Source: Oscillospiraceae bacterium (GTDB lineage Bacteria > Bacillota > Clostridia > Oscillospirales > Ruminococcaceae). Taken from it: DNA of 64,000 nucleotides. A model generated the notes under the pieces. That model was not told the origin of the DNA. It saw only the letters and a list, made by a program, of their open reading frames with translations, and did not search any database. Positions 27,113-36,725 of this stretch are shown here, piece after piece. The stretch covers positions 62,001 to 126,000 of the forward strand of contig JAFRUS010000088.1 in assembly GCA_017438745.1 (NCBI GenBank), in the 5' to 3' direction. Each line of letters opens with the position of its first letter. Within the stretch, counting starts at the first letter, position 1. The translations under genes were made by a program, and so were the position numbers.

Positions 27113-28717
27113 ATGACACCGGATATAAAGCTGGAAAACTATATTTCCGATAACATAGAAGAAGCTGTCAGATCAGGCTGGATAAAAGCATATTTTCAGC
27201 CGGTAATAAGAACTCTGACAGGACAGACAGCAGGTTATGAAGCTCTGGCGAGATGGATCGATCCTGTTCACGGCTTTCTTACACCTGATCTTTTTATACC
27301 TGTTCTCGAAAACTGCGGAAAAATATGTCTTCTCGACATCTGTATTCTTGAACAGATATGCAGATACTATTCTGATTTAAGGAAGAACGGAGAAAATGTT
27401 GTACCGTTCTCATTCAATCTTTCCAGAAAAGATCTTCAGCGTGAAGACCTTCACGAAGTTATAAATGAAGTACTTGACCGTTATGAAGTACCTCATGATA
27501 TGATACATGTTGAAATAACCGAAAGTATCGCTTCCATGGGCGATATCTGTCTTGATGAGCACATTGAAAAGTTCCACAGAGATGGCTACGAGGTGTGGAT
27601 GGATGACTTCGGAAGCGGTTATTCAACTCTTAATACTCTGCAGAGCCATAATTTTGATACACTTAAGCTGGACATGATGTTCATGCGAAATTTCAATGAC
27701 AAAGCTGCAGAAATAATTCGTTCTCTCATTAAGCTTGCTAAAAAGCTCGGTACAGGTACTGTCTGTGAGGGTGTTGAAACAGCTGAACAGGTAGAGTTTT
27801 TAAGGGAGGCAGGCTGTGAACGTCTTCAGGGATGGCATTTCAGCAAACCTCAGCCATTTGATGCTCTTTCAGCTTTTCATGAAAAATCTGAACCGTTCGA
27901 AAATCAGAAATACTGGAACGTCATTTCCAGACAGGATATAGCTTCGTTAAAACCGTGGATGATCCTTGAATATTCGAAACACAGCTGGAATATAATCGAT
28001 ATCAACAAAAGAATGCAGCAGATGATCGAGGAACTACATCCGGAGGGACTTGAAGAAACACTTCGTGAATCACTTGCTCCTGATAATCAGTTAAGTTTTG
28101 TTTTCGACGAGATCCTCATGAACGTGTCTGTTTCACGCAAAGAGCAGCAGCTTGATTTTATTGATAACGGCCGTCTTGTTGTTCTGTCGGTCTTCTATCT
28201 TGCATCATCCGGAAACAAACATGCTCTCAAGATAACGATCAGAGTAGTAAATGCAGAGTTTGAACATCAGAAAAATGATCTTATAAACGAAGGACTTTTA
28301 GGTCTTTATTCACAGTATCAGCTCGTTAACATGTTAAAACCTGATGAAGACAGTTCTCTGCAGATCTATTCAAATGCTAATTTTGAAAAAGTGTACGGAA
28401 GAACAGGACTCAGACTTGGAATTGCTGAATTTGCGTCAACCGAGATCTATCCTGATGACCGTGAGCGCTATCTCAGATTTATGAATATGGATGACATAGC
28501 AGAGCGTATCGCTGAAAGCGGTACACGTTTTATCAGTCAGGCGTTCCGCATGCGAAGTCCTGACGGAAAATATGAATGGAAGATCGTTACCCTTCTGAGT
28601 CTTCCGGCCGGTGAACAGAGAAAATATCTTTTTGAAATTCAGGAAGCAGGACGTTCAGTTCTTAATGCCCTTAAACTTGAATACGGGGATTCCTGGGAAC
28701 AGGAGGATACGGAATGA
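27113..28717 (+). CDS. EAL-domain c-di-GMP phosphodiesterase with C-terminal PAS-like region
   Basis: A 534-residue cytoplasmic protein. The EAL domain is at residues of about 10-260. Motif E-A-L is at E43 in YEALARW, followed by SFNLSR, HVEITES, WMDDFGSGYS, LKLDMMF and CEGVETAEQ, so the metal and substrate residues are present and it should hydrolyse c-di-GMP to pGpG. The C-terminal part contains a region like a PAS/PAC fold (residues of about 360-510, with SPDGKYEWKIVTLLSL), probably a sensor. I use ATG 27113 because GAGAGGGG lies 10 bases upstream; ATG 27089 has no RBS. It overlaps the next EAL gene by four bases. Confidence 0.9.
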   Translation: MTPDIKLENYISDNIEEAVRSGWIKAYFQPVIRTLTGQTAGYEALARWIDPVHGFLTPDLFIPVLENCGKICLLDICILEQICRYYSDLRKNGENVVPFSFNLSRKDLQREDLHEVINEVLDRYEVPHDMIHVEITESIASMGDICLDEHIEKFHRDGYEVWMDDFGSGYSTLNTLQSHNFDTLKLDMMFMRNFNDKAAEIIRSLIKLAKKLGTGTVCEGVETAEQVEFLREAGCERLQGWHFSKPQPFDALSAFHEKSEPFENQKYWNVISRQDIASLKPWMILEYSKHSWNIIDINKRMQQMIEELHPEGLEETLRESLAPDNQLSFVFDEILMNVSVSRKEQQLDFIDNGRLVVLSVFYLASSGNKHALKITIRVVNAEFEHQKNDLINEGLLGLYSQYQLVNMLKPDEDSSLQIYSNANFEKVYGRTGLRLGIAEFASTEIYPDDRERYLRFMNMDDIAERIAESGTRFISQAFRMRSPDGKYEWKIVTLLSLPAGEQRKYLFEIQEAGRSVLNALKLEYGDSWEQEDTE

Positions 28718-30672
28718 TAGTTTATACGAGTTTCGGATACGGAATCGCTCTTGCGGTTCTTTGTATCTGCCTTACAAACCTTCTGTTCACGCTTCTTGAC
28801 GGTCACACCGGAAAAATACAGAATAAGCTGTACATAACTATTCTCGTTCTTATCGGGATCAATGCGGTGTGCGAACTTGTAAATGTCAGCACCGATGAAG
28901 CTTCGGCTGCTTCAGATTCTGTTTTTCTGGCTTCGAGACTATCAAAGTTCTTCTATTTTTTTACTCATAATCTTGTCCCTCCGGTGCTTTATTATTATCT
29001 TTCGTTTGTAATTGGCCGTTTCGTTGTTACAGATACGCCCGGAAAGTCTCAGGGATTCAGACGATATTCATTTATCGGCAGGTCGCCGTTCATACTTGCT
29101 CTGATCACTGAACTTATGATAATTCTCAACCCTATTACACACTGGTGCTGGTATTATTCTGAAGACAGAATGTTTCACAGGTCGTGGGGCGAATATATTT
29201 TCATCTACGGTTTCTCAGCTATATGGGTAGTTGCGGGCTTTATCATGTTTATGAGATCCTGGAGCATTCTTTCAAAAGGCAGAAAGCGTTCGATAGCTAT
29301 ATGCTTCTTCCTTGCCTGCAGCGGTATAGTTATTCAGCTCATTTTTAAACAGTACCGTGTGGAAATACTCATGGAAGCCCTCGGATTTACAGGTGTTCTC
29401 CTGTTTATTGAAAACGAGGATGACAGAAGAAATGTCGAACTTGACGCATACAATTCAGCAGCCTTTATACTTGATGTCCGTGCTGCGATAAGACATCATA
29501 TTCCGGTAAAGGTTCTTGTGATACGCAGTATCGACTTTGACCGTAATTCCAATTCTGTTGTGTCTGTGAAAATCGATCGTGATGCAGCCTGCAGAATGGT
29601 TTCAGACTATATTGCCACAGTTGTGGATAAGTACTGCATTTATACGGTAGGTAACAGACGATTCGCCGTTATACTTTACAACACTACGGAAAAAGAAGCG
29701 GTCGAGATCGAAGAAAAGATCTGCAGCCGTTTCAAATCTGCATGGAGACTTGGCAATATCAATCTTAATCTCTCTGCAAAATTTCTGCTTATCGATGTGC
29801 CTGAACTTGCGGAAAGTGCAGAGGAAGTTCTGTATTTTGCAGAATGTCTGCTTCCGAAGGATATAGGTTCCGGTATTGTAGACAGCAAATCCCTTGACCG
29901 AATAATCCGCCGTGCTGCAGTTGAAAAGGCTGTAACCAGTGGCCTTGACGAAAATTCCTTTGAGGTTTATTACCAGCCGACTTATAACATAGACAGGACA
30001 CTGCACGGCGCTGAAGCCTTGTTAAGAATGAATGATAAGACTATGGGTATGATCTATCCTGATGAATTCATTCCTGTGGCAGAACAGCTTGGCGTTATCG
30101 ATAATCTCGATGAATTTGTTCTCAAGGAAGTATGCCGTTTTATCGACACCGGTATTCCGCAGATGAACGGCATGGAATGTATCAACGTAAATCTGTCCGT
30201 TCTTGAGTGCGTCAAGGACGGCTTTGCTGACAACATAAAGAGAATTGTTGATTCCCTTGGAGTACGCAGGGAAATGATCAATTTTGAGATAACTGAATCT
30301 GTGGCAGCTGAAGACTACGGGCATCTTTCAGATGTTATCGAACAGCTCAAATCACAGGGCTTCCAGTTTTCAATCGACGATTACGGTACCGGTTATTCAA
30401 ACATTACCTCAATGTTTTCACTCGGTGCCGATATAATCAAGATAGACAAGAGCATTCTCTGGAATTCCGCAAAGAGTGAAGAGGGAATGGAACTTCTTAA
30501 GGTATCAGTCGATATGGTACATAAAATGAAGAAGAAAGCGCTCTGCGAAGGTGTCGAGACTGAAGAACAGATAGAACTTCTCAGTGATCTCGGATGCGAT
30601 TACCTGCAGGGATACTATTTCTCGAAACCGCTTTCCGAAAAGGAATTCATTGCTCTTATTGAGAAAAAATGA
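28714..30672 (+). CDS. Membrane protein with degenerate GGDEF and intact EAL domain
   Basis: A 652-residue protein. The N-terminus has about seven membrane helices (residues 8-230), then a GGDEF-like domain whose signature is lost (VGNRRF at about residue 310). The EAL domain has E434 in GAEALLRM, NVNLSVLEC, NFEITES, SIDDYGTGYS, IIKIDKSIL and CEGVETEEQ. The degenerate cyclase region may bind GTP as a regulator of the EAL domain, as in known PDE proteins with lost GGDEF motifs; here that is inference. ATGA overlap with the preceding gene makes the two a coupled c-di-GMP unit that senses inside and at the membrane. Confidence 0.9.
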   Translation: MIVYTSFGYGIALAVLCICLTNLLFTLLDGHTGKIQNKLYITILVLIGINAVCELVNVSTDEASAASDSVFLASRLSKFFYFFTHNLVPPVLYYYLSFVIGRFVVTDTPGKSQGFRRYSFIGRSPFILALITELMIILNPITHWCWYYSEDRMFHRSWGEYIFIYGFSAIWVVAGFIMFMRSWSILSKGRKRSIAICFFLACSGIVIQLIFKQYRVEILMEALGFTGVLLFIENEDDRRNVELDAYNSAAFILDVRAAIRHHIPVKVLVIRSIDFDRNSNSVVSVKIDRDAACRMVSDYIATVVDKYCIYTVGNRRFAVILYNTTEKEAVEIEEKICSRFKSAWRLGNINLNLSAKFLLIDVPELAESAEEVLYFAECLLPKDIGSGIVDSKSLDRIIRRAAVEKAVTSGLDENSFEVYYQPTYNIDRTLHGAEALLRMNDKTMGMIYPDEFIPVAEQLGVIDNLDEFVLKEVCRFIDTGIPQMNGMECINVNLSVLECVKDGFADNIKRIVDSLGVRREMINFEITESVAAEDYGHLSDVIEQLKSQGFQFSIDDYGTGYSNITSMFSLGADIIKIDKSILWNSAKSEEGMELLKVSVDMVHKMKKKALCEGVETEEQIELLSDLGCDYLQGYYFSKPLSEKEFIALIEKK

Positions 30673-30826
30673 TACTGTAAGGAAATGCAGAAATCAGCAG
30701 GATTTCAGGCACATTCGTATTCTCTTTTCTCAAATCAATACAGGAGTTCTGATGAAGTCGTGTTCCTCTCTCTCAAATCACAGGAGAACAGGGTTAAGTT
30801 GTGTTCTCTTCTCGTATAAATCAGAG
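30673..30826. other. Region between the EAL and ACT genes, degenerate tandem motifs
   Basis: I see no ORF here. Sequence of the form TCAAATCA-CAGGAG occurs twice (near 30734 and 30775), and ATAAATCAG once at 30816. The last is the entry motif of the double-hairpin repeats. Two small hairpins are present: GAAATC-AGCAG-GATTTC and GAGAACA/TGTTCTC (near 30784-30808). Confidence 0.5.
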
Positions 30827-30833
30827 CGGGGTT

Positions 30834-30886
30834 CGGGGCGGAGCCCCGTCCCCATTCTGCTGCAAATCCGGCGAAGCCGGATTTGC
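30834..30886. repeat. GC-rich double-hairpin element, copy 2
   Basis: First hairpin CGGGGC-GGA-GCCCCG (30834-30848); second GCAAATCCGGC and GCCGGATTTGC around GAA (30862-30886). The entry sequence ATAAATCAGAGCGGGG is like that of the copy at 36.1 kb. It lies just upstream of the ACT-gene promoter. Confidence 0.8.
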
Positions 30887-30913
30887 TTACTTAGTGATTT
30901 TTAACGAAGTTCA

Positions 30914-30942
30914 TTGACTTGATTAGTTATATGTGCTATAAT
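30914..30942 (+). promoter_or_regulatory. Promoter of the ACT/UPF0210 pair
   Basis: TTGACT (30914-30919), 17 bases, TATAAT (30937-30942) with an extended TGC before the -10. Confidence 0.75.
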
Positions 30943-30983
30943 TAATAGGTTAAAATATACTAAACATCCGGAGGTTTTTTACT

Positions 30984-31253
30984 ATGAGAGCAGTTATTAC
31001 TGTAATAGGTAAAGATAATGTTGGAATTCTGGCTAAAGTCAGCTCAGTTTGTGCAAAGTACAATGCAAATGTTACTGAAGTAACACAGTCTGTTCTTCAG
31101 GAACTCTTCGCAATGATCATGCTCGTTGACATCTCGAAGCTCAACACAGATTTTGCAAAGCTCGCTGATGAAATGGCAGCACTGGGTGATGAACTTAAAT
31201 TATCAATACACACTATGCATGAGGACATTTTTAATTCCATGCACGAGATCTGA
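30984..31253 (+). CDS. ACT-domain protein (UPF0237 type)
   Basis: An 89-residue stand-alone ACT domain: VITVIGKDNVGILAKVSSVCAKYNANVTEVTQ is the standard beta-alpha-beta start that often binds amino acids. RBS CGGAGG precedes the ATG. It sits 24 bases before the UPF0210 gene, a pairing found widely in Firmicutes. The ligand and target are unknown; joint function with the UPF0210 protein is inference from the conserved pairing. Confidence 0.93.
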   Translation: MRAVITVIGKDNVGILAKVSSVCAKYNANVTEVTQSVLQELFAMIMLVDISKLNTDFAKLADEMAALGDELKLSIHTMHEDIFNSMHEI

Positions 31254-31277
31254 TTTTCTTAAAAGGAGAAGTTATTA

Positions 31278-32636
31278 ATGTTAAATGCATATGACATACT
31301 TGAAACTATCCGCATGATTCAGGACGAATGTCTTGACATCAGAACGATAACAATGGGTATCTCACTTCTTGACTGTATCGACAGCGATATTGACAAGGCG
31401 TGTGATAAGGTCTACAACAAGATCGTTACAAAGGCAAAAGATCTTGTAAAGACAGGCGAACAGATCGAAAAGGAATACGGTATCCCGATCATCAACAAGA
31501 GAATTTCCGTAACACCGATCGCAATGATCAGTGCTGCATGTGACAAGAAAGATCCTGTAAGATTTGCTCTTGCACTTCAGAAGGCAGCTGACCAGTGCGG
31601 CGTAAACTTTATCGGCGGTTATTCAGCTCTTGTTCAGAAGGGCTTCAGCGCAGGCGACCTTGAACTTATCAACTCTATTCCTGAAGCACTTTCAAGAACT
31701 TCAAACATCTGTTCATCTGTAAACGTTGGTTCTACACGTACAGGTATCAACATGGATGCCGTTGCACTCATGGGTAAGATAGTAAGGGAAAGTGCTGAAA
31801 TAACAGCTGACCGTGACTGTATCGGACCTGCAAAGCTCGTTGTATTCTGCAATGCTGTTGAAGACAATCCTTTCATGGCAGGTGCATTCCATGGTGTGGG
31901 CGAACCTGACTGTGTTATCAATGTCGGCGTTTCAGGCCCTGGTGTTGTACGTGCAGCTGTAGCCAAGTATCCTGATGCAGATATATCACAGATCGCAGAC
32001 GTTATCAAGAAGACTGCATTCAAGATCACAAGAATGGGACAGCTCGTTGGTTCAAGAGCTTCAAAGATGCTCGGAGTTCCGTTCGGTATTGTTGATCTTT
32101 CACTTGCTCCGACTCCGGCAGTTGGCGACAGTGTTGCTCATATTCTTGAAGAACTCGGTCTTGAAACATGTGGTATACACGGAACAACTGCAGCTCTTGC
32201 GCTCCTTAACGACGCAGTTAAGAAGGGCGGCGTAATGGCTTCATCTCACATCGGCGGTCTTTCAGGTGCATTCATCCCTGTTTCAGAAGACGCAGGTATG
32301 ATCGCTTCTGCAGAAGCCGGTGTTCTCCAGCTCGACAAGCTCGAAGCTATGACTGCTGTATGCTCAGTTGGTCTTGATATGATCGTTATTCCTGGCGATA
32401 CTCCTGCTTCAACAATTTCAGCTATCATCGCTGACGAAGCATGTATCGGTATGGTTAACAATAAAACAACTGCTGTAAGAGTAATTCCTGCCATCGGCAA
32501 GAAGGAAGGAGATACTCTCGAATTCGGCGGACTTCTTGGTCATGCACCGATCATGAAGCTCCACAGCGGATCAGCAGAAAAATTTATTTCACGAGGCGGC
32601 AGACTTCCGGCACCAATGCACAGCGTAAAGAACTAA
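31278..32636 (+). CDS. UPF0210 (DUF711) family protein
   Basis: A 452-residue protein of the family usually named PFL or UPF0210, of unknown biochemical function. The N-terminus [27 protein letters not shown], the middle [22 protein letters not shown] and the late [16 protein letters not shown] are typical. The family is related in fold to proteins that bind nucleotides or carbohydrate substrates, but no reaction has been established here. AAGGAG precedes the ATG. It is 35 bases before the V-ATPase genes, so it may share their transcript. Confidence 0.93.
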   Translation: MLNAYDILETIRMIQDECLDIRTITMGISLLDCIDSDIDKACDKVYNKIVTKAKDLVKTGEQIEKEYGIPIINKRISVTPIAMISAACDKKDPVRFALALQKAADQCGVNFIGGYSALVQKGFSAGDLELINSIPEALSRTSNICSSVNVGSTRTGINMDAVALMGKIVRESAEITADRDCIGPAKLVVFCNAVEDNPFMAGAFHGVGEPDCVINVGVSGPGVVRAAVAKYPDADISQIADVIKKTAFKITRMGQLVGSRASKMLGVPFGIVDLSLAPTPAVGDSVAHILEELGLETCGIHGTTAALALLNDAVKKGGVMASSHIGGLSGAFIPVSEDAGMIASAEAGVLQLDKLEAMTAVCSVGLDMIVIPGDTPASTISAIIADEACIGMVNNKTTAVRVIPAIGKKEGDTLEFGGLLGHAPIMKLHSGSAEKFISRGGRLPAPMHSVKN

Positions 32637-32671
32637 GGGGTGCAGCCCGGATCTGTTAATGGGGTGATGTG

Positions 32672-32992
32672 ATGGAAAATATAGTAAACAGGATCGTTGA
32701 GATCGACAATGAAGCTGACAGAAGGCTTACAGAAGCTGAGGAAGCGAGCAGAAAGCGTGTCGAAGATTCTGAAAAGGAAGCACTGGAACTTAAGGAAAAT
32801 CTTATGGCCAGAGCAGAAAGCAGAATGGACAAGGTTCGAAGCTTCTACCGCGGAGAAACTGAGACTGACGTGAATCGTATAAACGATGAATGTTCACAGA
32901 AACTCAAACAGCTCGATGAAGCCTTTGAAAACAGCCATTCAGTTATTGAAGAAAAGATCTTCCATGCGATAGTGGGTGAGAACGTTGGTTAA
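32672..32992 (+). CDS. V-type ATPase stalk subunit, NtpF/AhaH-like
   Basis: A 106-residue, highly charged helical protein: NEADRRLTEAEEASRKRVEDSEKEALELKENL and a similar second half form a coiled coil. In V-type ATP synthase operons the first gene encodes this peripheral-stalk helix, which pairs with subunit E. Start ATG 32672 is preceded by GGGGTGA. Its last 17 bases overlap the next gene. The identity rests on position and coiled-coil pattern, not on a motif. Confidence 0.82.
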   Translation: MENIVNRIVEIDNEADRRLTEAEEASRKRVEDSEKEALELKENLMARAESRMDKVRSFYRGETETDVNRINDECSQKLKQLDEAFENSHSVIEEKIFHAIVGENVG

Positions 32993-34025
32993 GTTTTCAA
33001 CTAACGCCACGGTAGCACGAGCAAGAGCTTTACACGGAAAAAGACTTACAGAAGCGGATTACAGGGAACTGGCAGGACGCAAAAGCGTATCAGAGGCAGC
33101 AGAGTATCTTAAGAAAAGCACAAGTTACTCTGCGGCTCTTTCCAGTGTAAATACCGCAACGGTACACCGAGGGTATCTTGAATCGGTAATACGCAGATAT
33201 TCCTTCGACAGGTATATAAACATCTGCGATTTTCAGCAGCTTCGAAAAGAACAGTTTTACAATTATCTGATCGTACTTTCCGAGATACGCGAGATACTCA
33301 GTGTAATTCTTCACATAAACGCTGACTCGAGCGATGAATACATCACAGCAATGCCGGCTTACCTTATAGGAAAGACCGGTATCAACCTTATTGAACTTGC
33401 AAAGGCAAAGAGCATTAAGGAAATGATCGCTGTGCTCAGACATAGCAGGTACTATCCGGTACTGAAGACCATCGCAGTCGATGAAAACGGTCATGTAGAT
33501 TACTTAAACTGTGAGATAAAGCTCAGAACTTTCTACTATCAGTGGCTCATGGATACAATTAACAAGGAGCTCCCTAAGAAAACTGCAGAGGAACTTCTGA
33601 CACAGATAAAAACACAGATAGACCTGATAAACATAATTAATGCTTACCGAATGAAGAAGTTTTATGGCCTTTCCAGTGCGGAAATTGACAAAAAACTTCT
33701 TCCTTTTTACAGGAAGCTTAATAAAAAGTCAAAGACAGAACTTTTCGAAAATGAGAACAGTGAGGAATTTCTGAAGGCTTTTTCAAAAACCTACTACGGC
33801 AGGGAAATTGATTTTGATAATTCAGAAAACTTTGAGACCGAAGTACGTAAACTGCGCAGTAAAATGGCAAGACGTGCGCTTGCTTTTTCGCAGAGTGCGG
33901 CTGTAAGTGTATATTCACTTGTACTTCTTGATGAACTCGAAGTTGACAATATTATTACGGTCATTGAAGGAATAAGATACGGCAGAAGTGCTGATAATAT
34001 TCTGTCAATGATCATACCGACATAA
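32976..34025 (+). CDS. V-type ATPase subunit C (AC39 family)
   Basis: A 349-residue protein (or 346 from TTG 32985) that acts as the collar between rotor ring and central stalk. The helical repeat pattern and RARALHGKRLTEADYRELAG near the start match V-ATPase subunit C/d. Also consistent are the conserved middle YNYLIVLSEIREILSVI and the C-terminus LLDELEVDNIITVIEGIRYGRSADNIL. The GTG start at 32976 lies inside the end of the previous gene; TTG 32985 has GGTGAG just upstream and is equally possible. Both keep the overlap. Confidence 0.88.
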   Translation: MRTLVKFSTNATVARARALHGKRLTEADYRELAGRKSVSEAAEYLKKSTSYSAALSSVNTATVHRGYLESVIRRYSFDRYINICDFQQLRKEQFYNYLIVLSEIREILSVILHINADSSDEYITAMPAYLIGKTGINLIELAKAKSIKEMIAVLRHSRYYPVLKTIAVDENGHVDYLNCEIKLRTFYYQWLMDTINKELPKKTAEELLTQIKTQIDLINIINAYRMKKFYGLSSAEIDKKLLPFYRKLNKKSKTELFENENSEEFLKAFSKTYYGREIDFDNSENFETEVRKLRSKMARRALAFSQSAAVSVYSLVLLDELEVDNIITVIEGIRYGRSADNILSMIIPT

Positions 34026-34135
34026 AATAATCTATAATAGCCTTTGCAGATACGCAGGCAATGTTTGCTTTCTGTATACAGGCTTTAAGTGAGAAAAAAC
34101 AGAAAAACAAAGAAATTCACTATTTGATCAAAGAC

Positions 34136-34154
34136 CAGTACACACTGTGTACTG
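34136..34154. other. Perfect 19-base palindrome before subunit I
   Basis: Arms CAGTACACA (34136-34144) and TGTGTACTG (34146-34154) pair around a single C, 24 bases before the ATG of subunit I and just before its RBS. It could be a hairpin that limits ribosome access or a DNA-protein site. Confidence 0.45.
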
Positions 34155-34178
34155 TCTACCGGAAAAGGAGGGATTATT

Positions 34179-36113
34179 ATGTCAATTGAGAAAATGCAGC
34201 TTGTGAACATTGCAGGCAAACTGGACAGCCTCGACAGGGTCATAACAAAGTGTGTGGAAAGCGGCTGTTTCCATATCGAATCAGCATCTTCCGCGGACCT
34301 CGAAGACAGCGGTTTATCTGTCCTGCATGAAGAAAACCCGTACAGAGAAACTCTTGAAAAGATCGTTGCTGTTGATCTCGGTTCAGATTTTAAGTTCCGG
34401 CGGACTGATTATTCTGATATTGAGAACGAATCACTGGAATCACTTTCGGAGTATGTTTCTGAAACAAGCGAAAAGATAAGACTTCTTGGTGAAGAGATAT
34501 CTGAAAACAGAAACAGCATTCTTCAGTACGAGCAGATAATCGCACAGCTTAAGCATCTTCAGGGACTTGACATAGACATGGAAAAGCTTTCAGGCTGTAA
34601 ACACATCCATGTTCGTTTCGGCAGGCTTCCGTGTGACAGCTTCAGCAAGCTTGCCTACTATGAGAAAGACGCTTTCGCATTTGTTCACTACGATGTGGAC
34701 GATGATTACTACTGGGGTATGTATTTTGCTCCGGTGGAATGCTTAAAGAAAGCGGACAAGATCTTTTCAGATCTTTATTTTGAAAGGATCTGGCTGCCTG
34801 ATTATGTAAAAGGCAAACCTGAAAAGGAGATCGAGGACGTAAATCAGAAATATTCTGAAGCAAAGGCGAAAGCTTCTGAACTGGAAAAAAGACGTAACGA
34901 TCTTATTGAAATTGAAAAAGAAAGGATAAACAAGGTGTTCTGCAGGTTCAAAGCACTTTATGACTGCTTTGAGCTTCGTTCGAAGGCAAGTGTTCTCAAA
35001 GACAACTTCCTGCTTGTGGGCTTTGTGCCCGCAAAACAGGCAGAGAATTTTGAAAAGCCTTTGAGTAAGATACCTGGTGTATCCGTAGTAATAAAGCCAC
35101 CTGACTCCGACGCTTCACTTGAAGTACCGGTTAAGCTTAAGACAAACAAATTCACTAATCCGTTTTCACTGTTTGTCGAAATGTACGGTCTTCCTTCATA
35201 CGACGGATTCAACCCGACCACACTGGTGGCCATCACCTATACACTGCTTTTCGGCATAATGTTCGGTGATCTCGGGCAGGGACTTGTGATATCCATTGCA
35301 GGTGCGCTGCTCTATAAGAAAACAAAGAATAAACTCTGTGCGATAATTTCAAGAATAGGACTTTCAAGTGCGTTCTTCGGACTGGTATTCGGTTCGGTAT
35401 TCGGATTTGAACATGCTCTTGATCCTATGTACAAAGCACTCGGATTTGAGGAAAAGCCTTTCGAGGCTATCGATAATGTAAATATTGTACTTGGTGCGGC
35501 TATTGCGATTGGTGTTGTGCTTATAATCATATCAATACTCATCAACATAGTAACGACACTCAAGAAAAAGGAATTTGACAATGCACTGTTCGGAAATAAC
35601 GGTGTTACAGGACTTGTATTCTACTCAGCTATACTTTATGCAGTGGTTAACTTCATGATGTTCTCAAGGAACGTATTCAATCCGCTGTTTACAGTATTTC
35701 TGATAGTTCTTCCGCTTGTTATAATGCTTTTCAGAGAACCTCTGGGATGCATGGTAAGCGGAAAGAAGTTCAAGTCAGAGGGTGTGGGTGACTTTATCGC
35801 TTCCAACTTCTTTGAAGTGTTTGAATTCCTTCTCGGATACGTAACCAACACTCTTTCATTCGTAAGAATCGGTGGTTTCGTACTTTCACACGCTGCAATG
35901 ATGTCCGTTGTAATGCTTCTCTCAGAAATGTACAAGGGAGCTTCGCCGGTAATCATCATTTTAGGAAATATATTTGTAATAGGCATGGAGGGCATGCTTT
36001 CAGGAATACAGGTACTCAGACTTGAGTTCTACGAAATCTTCTCACGCTGCTATGACGGCGACGGAAAGGCTTTCGAACCTGTATCAGTAAACTACAGCCC
36101 GGAACTAGACTAA
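34179..36113 (+). CDS. V-type ATPase subunit I
   Basis: A 644-residue stator subunit of the ion channel. The N-terminal 310 residues are soluble and partly coiled coil. The C-terminal half has about eight membrane segments and the family pattern FGIMFGDLGQGLVISIAGALL and FEFLLGYVTNTLSFVRIGGFVLSHAAMMSV, with the essential Arg in SFVRIGGF. AAAGGAGGG precedes the ATG. The 153-base gap before it contains the palindrome and separates it from subunit C. Confidence 0.95.
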   Translation: MSIEKMQLVNIAGKLDSLDRVITKCVESGCFHIESASSADLEDSGLSVLHEENPYRETLEKIVAVDLGSDFKFRRTDYSDIENESLESLSEYVSETSEKIRLLGEEISENRNSILQYEQIIAQLKHLQGLDIDMEKLSGCKHIHVRFGRLPCDSFSKLAYYEKDAFAFVHYDVDDDYYWGMYFAPVECLKKADKIFSDLYFERIWLPDYVKGKPEKEIEDVNQKYSEAKAKASELEKRRNDLIEIEKERINKVFCRFKALYDCFELRSKASVLKDNFLLVGFVPAKQAENFEKPLSKIPGVSVVIKPPDSDASLEVPVKLKTNKFTNPFSLFVEMYGLPSYDGFNPTTLVAITYTLLFGIMFGDLGQGLVISIAGALLYKKTKNKLCAIISRIGLSSAFFGLVFGSVFGFEHALDPMYKALGFEEKPFEAIDNVNIVLGAAIAIGVVLIIISILINIVTTLKKKEFDNALFGNNGVTGLVFYSAILYAVVNFMMFSRNVFNPLFTVFLIVLPLVIMLFREPLGCMVSGKKFKSEGVGDFIASNFFEVFEFLLGYVTNTLSFVRIGGFVLSHAAMMSVVMLLSEMYKGASPVIIILGNIFVIGMEGMLSGIQVLRLEFYEIFSRCYDGDGKAFEPVSVNYSPELD

Positions 36114-36145
36114 TTAAAAGCTGAGAATAAATCAGCGTGGGGTAA

Positions 36146-36203
36146 CGGGGCAAAGCCCCGCTGATCCCACCGCCGGCAATCAGGCAAAACTGGATCTCCG
36201 GCG
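36146..36203. repeat. GC-rich double-hairpin element, copy 3 (degenerate)
   Basis: First hairpin CGGGGC-AAA-GCCCCG (36146-36160) is enclosed by ATCAGCG (36131-36137) and the reading CGCTGAT (36159-36165). The second pairs CGCCGG (36171-36176) with CCGGCG (36198-36203) around a longer, imperfect interior. It lies between subunits I and K inside the ATPase operon. Confidence 0.7.
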
Positions 36204-36281
36204 AAAGAAAAACATTATTTTAAAAGCAATCGCAGACGGATCTGCGGTTACAGTAAATTAAAGATTGGAGTAATTTTTATC

Positions 36282-36719
36282 ATGAACATTTTAGAACTTG
36301 CATTAATGCCACTTTTAATTCTCTGCATTATCTCATTACCGTTTATCGCTGTTTTCAGAAGAAAAAGCTCACCTAAGAAGGCTAAGAACGCTGTAATACT
36401 TAATCTTTGCTCATTCTTCGCAGTAATGGCTCTCGCGGTTATTTTCCCGATAGGCGGATTTATCAGTGCTGAAACAGCTGAAGCTGCTGCAGAAGCTGTA
36501 AACAATAATGCAGGTCTTGCTTATATCGCAGCTGCTCTTGCAGTTGGTCTTGGTTCTATCGGATGTGGTATCGCAGTTGCTTCCGGTGCCCCGGCTGCTA
36601 TCGGTGCTGTTGCAGAAGAACCAAAGTCATTTGCCAAGTCACTTATCTTCGTTGCTCTCGGCGAAGGTGTTGCACTTTACGGATTCATTATCGCATTCAT
36701 GATTATCGGTAAGGTTTGA
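36282..36719 (+). CDS. V-type ATPase subunit K (c-ring)
   Basis: A 145-residue, very hydrophobic protein of about four membrane helices, the rotor-ring proteolipid. The C-terminal pair GLGSIGCGIAVASGAP and VALGEGVALYGFIIAF carries the essential carboxylate Glu in LGEGVALYG. Which ion (H+ or Na+) is carried cannot be decided by eye. It follows subunit I and precedes subunit F by 6 bases. Gly/Ala-rich codons dominate, as expected. Confidence 0.92.
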   Translation: MNILELALMPLLILCIISLPFIAVFRRKSSPKKAKNAVILNLCSFFAVMALAVIFPIGGFISAETAEAAAEAVNNNAGLAYIAAALAVGLGSIGCGIAVASGAPAAIGAVAEEPKSFAKSLIFVALGEGVALYGFIIAFMIIGKV

Positions 36720-36725
36720 TCTTTT

